Shown here piece by piece: positions 4,676 to 5,655 of a DNA stretch of 5,655 bases (position 1 is its first letter; each line of letters starts with the position of its first letter). The notes below the pieces were generated by a model that did no database searches, had not been told where the DNA came from, and saw nothing but the letters and a program-made list of their open reading frames with translations. Position numbers and translations under genes: made by a program. The DNA comes from UBA1738 sp964388835 (GTDB lineage: Bacteria; Bacillota; Clostridia; UBA1381). The DNA is taken from assembly GCA_964388835.1 (NCBI GenBank), contig CAYMBZ010000080.1, forward strand, positions 1-5,655, in the 5' to 3' direction.

Positions 4676-5524
4676 TTACATATTCAAAAACACAATCGAA
4701 GCAACCCCTATAACAAAGCCCGCAAATTGAGCTCTTGTAAGCTCCTCCTTGTAAACAAACTTTGAAATAATATATGTAATAATTATTCCTCCGGCAGAAA
4801 TCAGCGGCATAACCACCGATACCGGCATTGTCTCATAGAGCACCATAATAAGCAGGTTTACAATACCGTTCATAACACCGCAGCTCAACATTGCAACCCA
4901 GCCGGACACCGGAACCGTCTTCACTTCGCCTTTTTCCTTGAAAAGAACGCATACACCCAAAATAACGGCAACTACCGCCAGCGCCATTATCATAAATTCA
5001 TTTTTATATGCGCCGTCGAACGCATCTTGCTGAATTTTCTGAATAACCGAGCACATTCCGTTTCCCACAAAGCCCAGTACAAGGCTTACAATCCACTTTG
5101 TTGTAACCTTTGAGCCTTCGCCCTTTTTGTTAATCAAAAACAGTGAAATCACCAAAAGCACGATTCCGATTATGAGCGCTGTACTTATAGGGTCATTAAG
5201 GAAAATCAAACCGTAGAACATAGGTATCATCAAAGAATAGGAAATTATCAGAGATGATATCGACAGCGAGCCGTTTGCCACGGCAAGTACACTACACACA
5301 ACCGCCGTTCCGTAGGCGATTCCGAAGCACAAAGCATACGGAAGCACATTTACATTTAGCTGAACTCCGCAGGATGTTGCCATGAAAAACAACATCGCCG
5401 CAACAGATGAAAACATGCTGAACAGGTACACGCCCTTTCCGCTTTTTTTCTGTGAATAAAACTTTTTTGCGACACTTTGATATGACGTTGCCACAATAAC
5501 CACCAATAAGTAAAAAATCTCCAT
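4676..5524 (-). CDS. EamA/DMT-superfamily transporter, 10 helices
   Basis: The 282-residue product has the size and layout of drug/metabolite transporters of the EamA type, which arose from two five-helix halves and export or import small metabolites across the cytoplasmic membrane. Hydrophobic segments lie near residues 2-18, 33-51, 61-80, 86-108, 113-131, 143-161, 176-195, 206-228, 233-255 and 264-281. The end of each half follows the family pattern: an acidic or polar turn before a last helix (FLNDPIS then helix 5; FVYKEELTRAQFAG then helix 10). A basic loop (133-143, NKKGEGSKVTTK) joins the halves. GGAG at 5531-5534 sits 6 nt before the start. The gene has its own promoter and terminator and so appears monocistronic. 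The substrate cannot be inferred. Confidence 0.9.
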   Translation of the reverse strand: MEIFYLLVVIVATSYQSVAKKFYSQKKSGKGVYLFSMFSSVAAMLFFMATSCGVQLNVNVLPYALCFGIAYGTAVVCSVLAVANGSLSISSLIISYSLMIPMFYGLIFLNDPISTALIIGIVLLVISLFLINKKGEGSKVTTKWIVSLVLGFVGNGMCSVIQKIQQDAFDGAYKNEFMIMALAVVAVILGVCVLFKEKGEVKTVPVSGWVAMLSCGVMNGIVNLLIMVLYETMPVSVVMPLISAGGIIITYIISKFVYKEELTRAQFAGFVIGVASIVFLNM

Positions 5525-5556
5525 TTTTTTCTCCGCCTTTATGTTTTATTTCTTTA

Positions 5557-5585
5557 ATTTTATCATCACATGAAGAATAAAACAA
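5557..5585 (-). promoter_or_regulatory. Sigma-A-type promoter of the transporter gene
   Basis: On the minus strand the -35 box is TTGTTT (5580-5585), the spacer is 17 bp and the -10 box is TAAAAT (5557-5562) with a TGA extension, the same nine bases TGATAAAAT as in the spo0A promoter. The leader is short, about 25 nt. Confidence 0.7.
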
Positions 5586-5601
5586 TGAAATATATTCCTC
5601 A

Positions 5602-5616
5602 TGTAGGTTTACAATA
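5602..5616 (+). repeat. 15-nt direct repeat, copy 2, upstream of the transporter promoter
   Basis: This is an exact copy of 25-39. It lies 16 bp upstream of the transporter's -35 box. Relative to its promoter it is inverted compared with copy 1, but the core TGTA-N4-TACA is a dyad, so orientation may not matter. No other feature is visible between here and the window end. Confidence 0.4.
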
Positions 5617-5655
5617 GATGTGTTACATTCCGGCATATTTTATTACGAGTAAACT

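Noticed and set aside
3406..4765. Four plus-strand frames opposite the phosphoesterase and its leader
   Set aside because: Shadows of the minus-strand gene, with cysteine- and histidine-rich translations and no start signals.

Overview
This window looks like a low-GC Gram-positive spore-former of the class Clostridia, probably an Oscillospirales/Ruminococcaceae-type gut bacterium. The support is an unmistakable Spo0A (master regulator of sporulation), strong GGAGG-type ribosome binding sites, AT-rich spacers, and promoters of the sigma-A type with 17-bp spacers and TGn-extended -10 boxes. The exact genus cannot be told from the sequence.

Layout. Positions 1-355 hold a promoter (67-95, +) and an unusually long, hairpin-rich leader. 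Two adjacent plus-strand genes follow (356-1093 and 1120-1773). They encode six-helix membrane proteins of unknown function that look like diverged paralogues of each other, and they end at a strong terminator (1785-1828). Positions 1830-2263 hold no credible gene, only two perfect stem-loops and repeat-like sequence. Everything to the right is on the minus strand: spo0A (2354-3124) with its own promoter and a tandem pair of Spo0A-box-like sites; a cytoplasmic calcineurin-like metallophosphoesterase (3340-4347) with a long structured leader; and an EamA/DMT-type 10-helix transporter (4676-5524) with its own promoter and terminator.

How the parts fit. The plus and minus blocks converge on the gap between the two terminators. 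On the minus strand each gene has its own promoter. No terminator is visible between the phosphoesterase and spo0A, so spo0A may also receive read-through transcription. spo0A is not next to spoIVB, its usual neighbour in Bacilli and Clostridia.

The most interesting non-coding signal is a module found twice, on opposite strands: a 14-nt identical core containing the -10 box, with a palindrome whose first bases are the last two bases of the -10 box. One copy drives the membrane-protein pair, the other the phosphoesterase. Both are followed by leaders of over 200 nt that can form competing base pairings. A separate 15-nt exact repeat sits upstream of the membrane-protein promoter and of the transporter promoter. 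No RNA gene, CRISPR array, insertion sequence or phage gene was seen.
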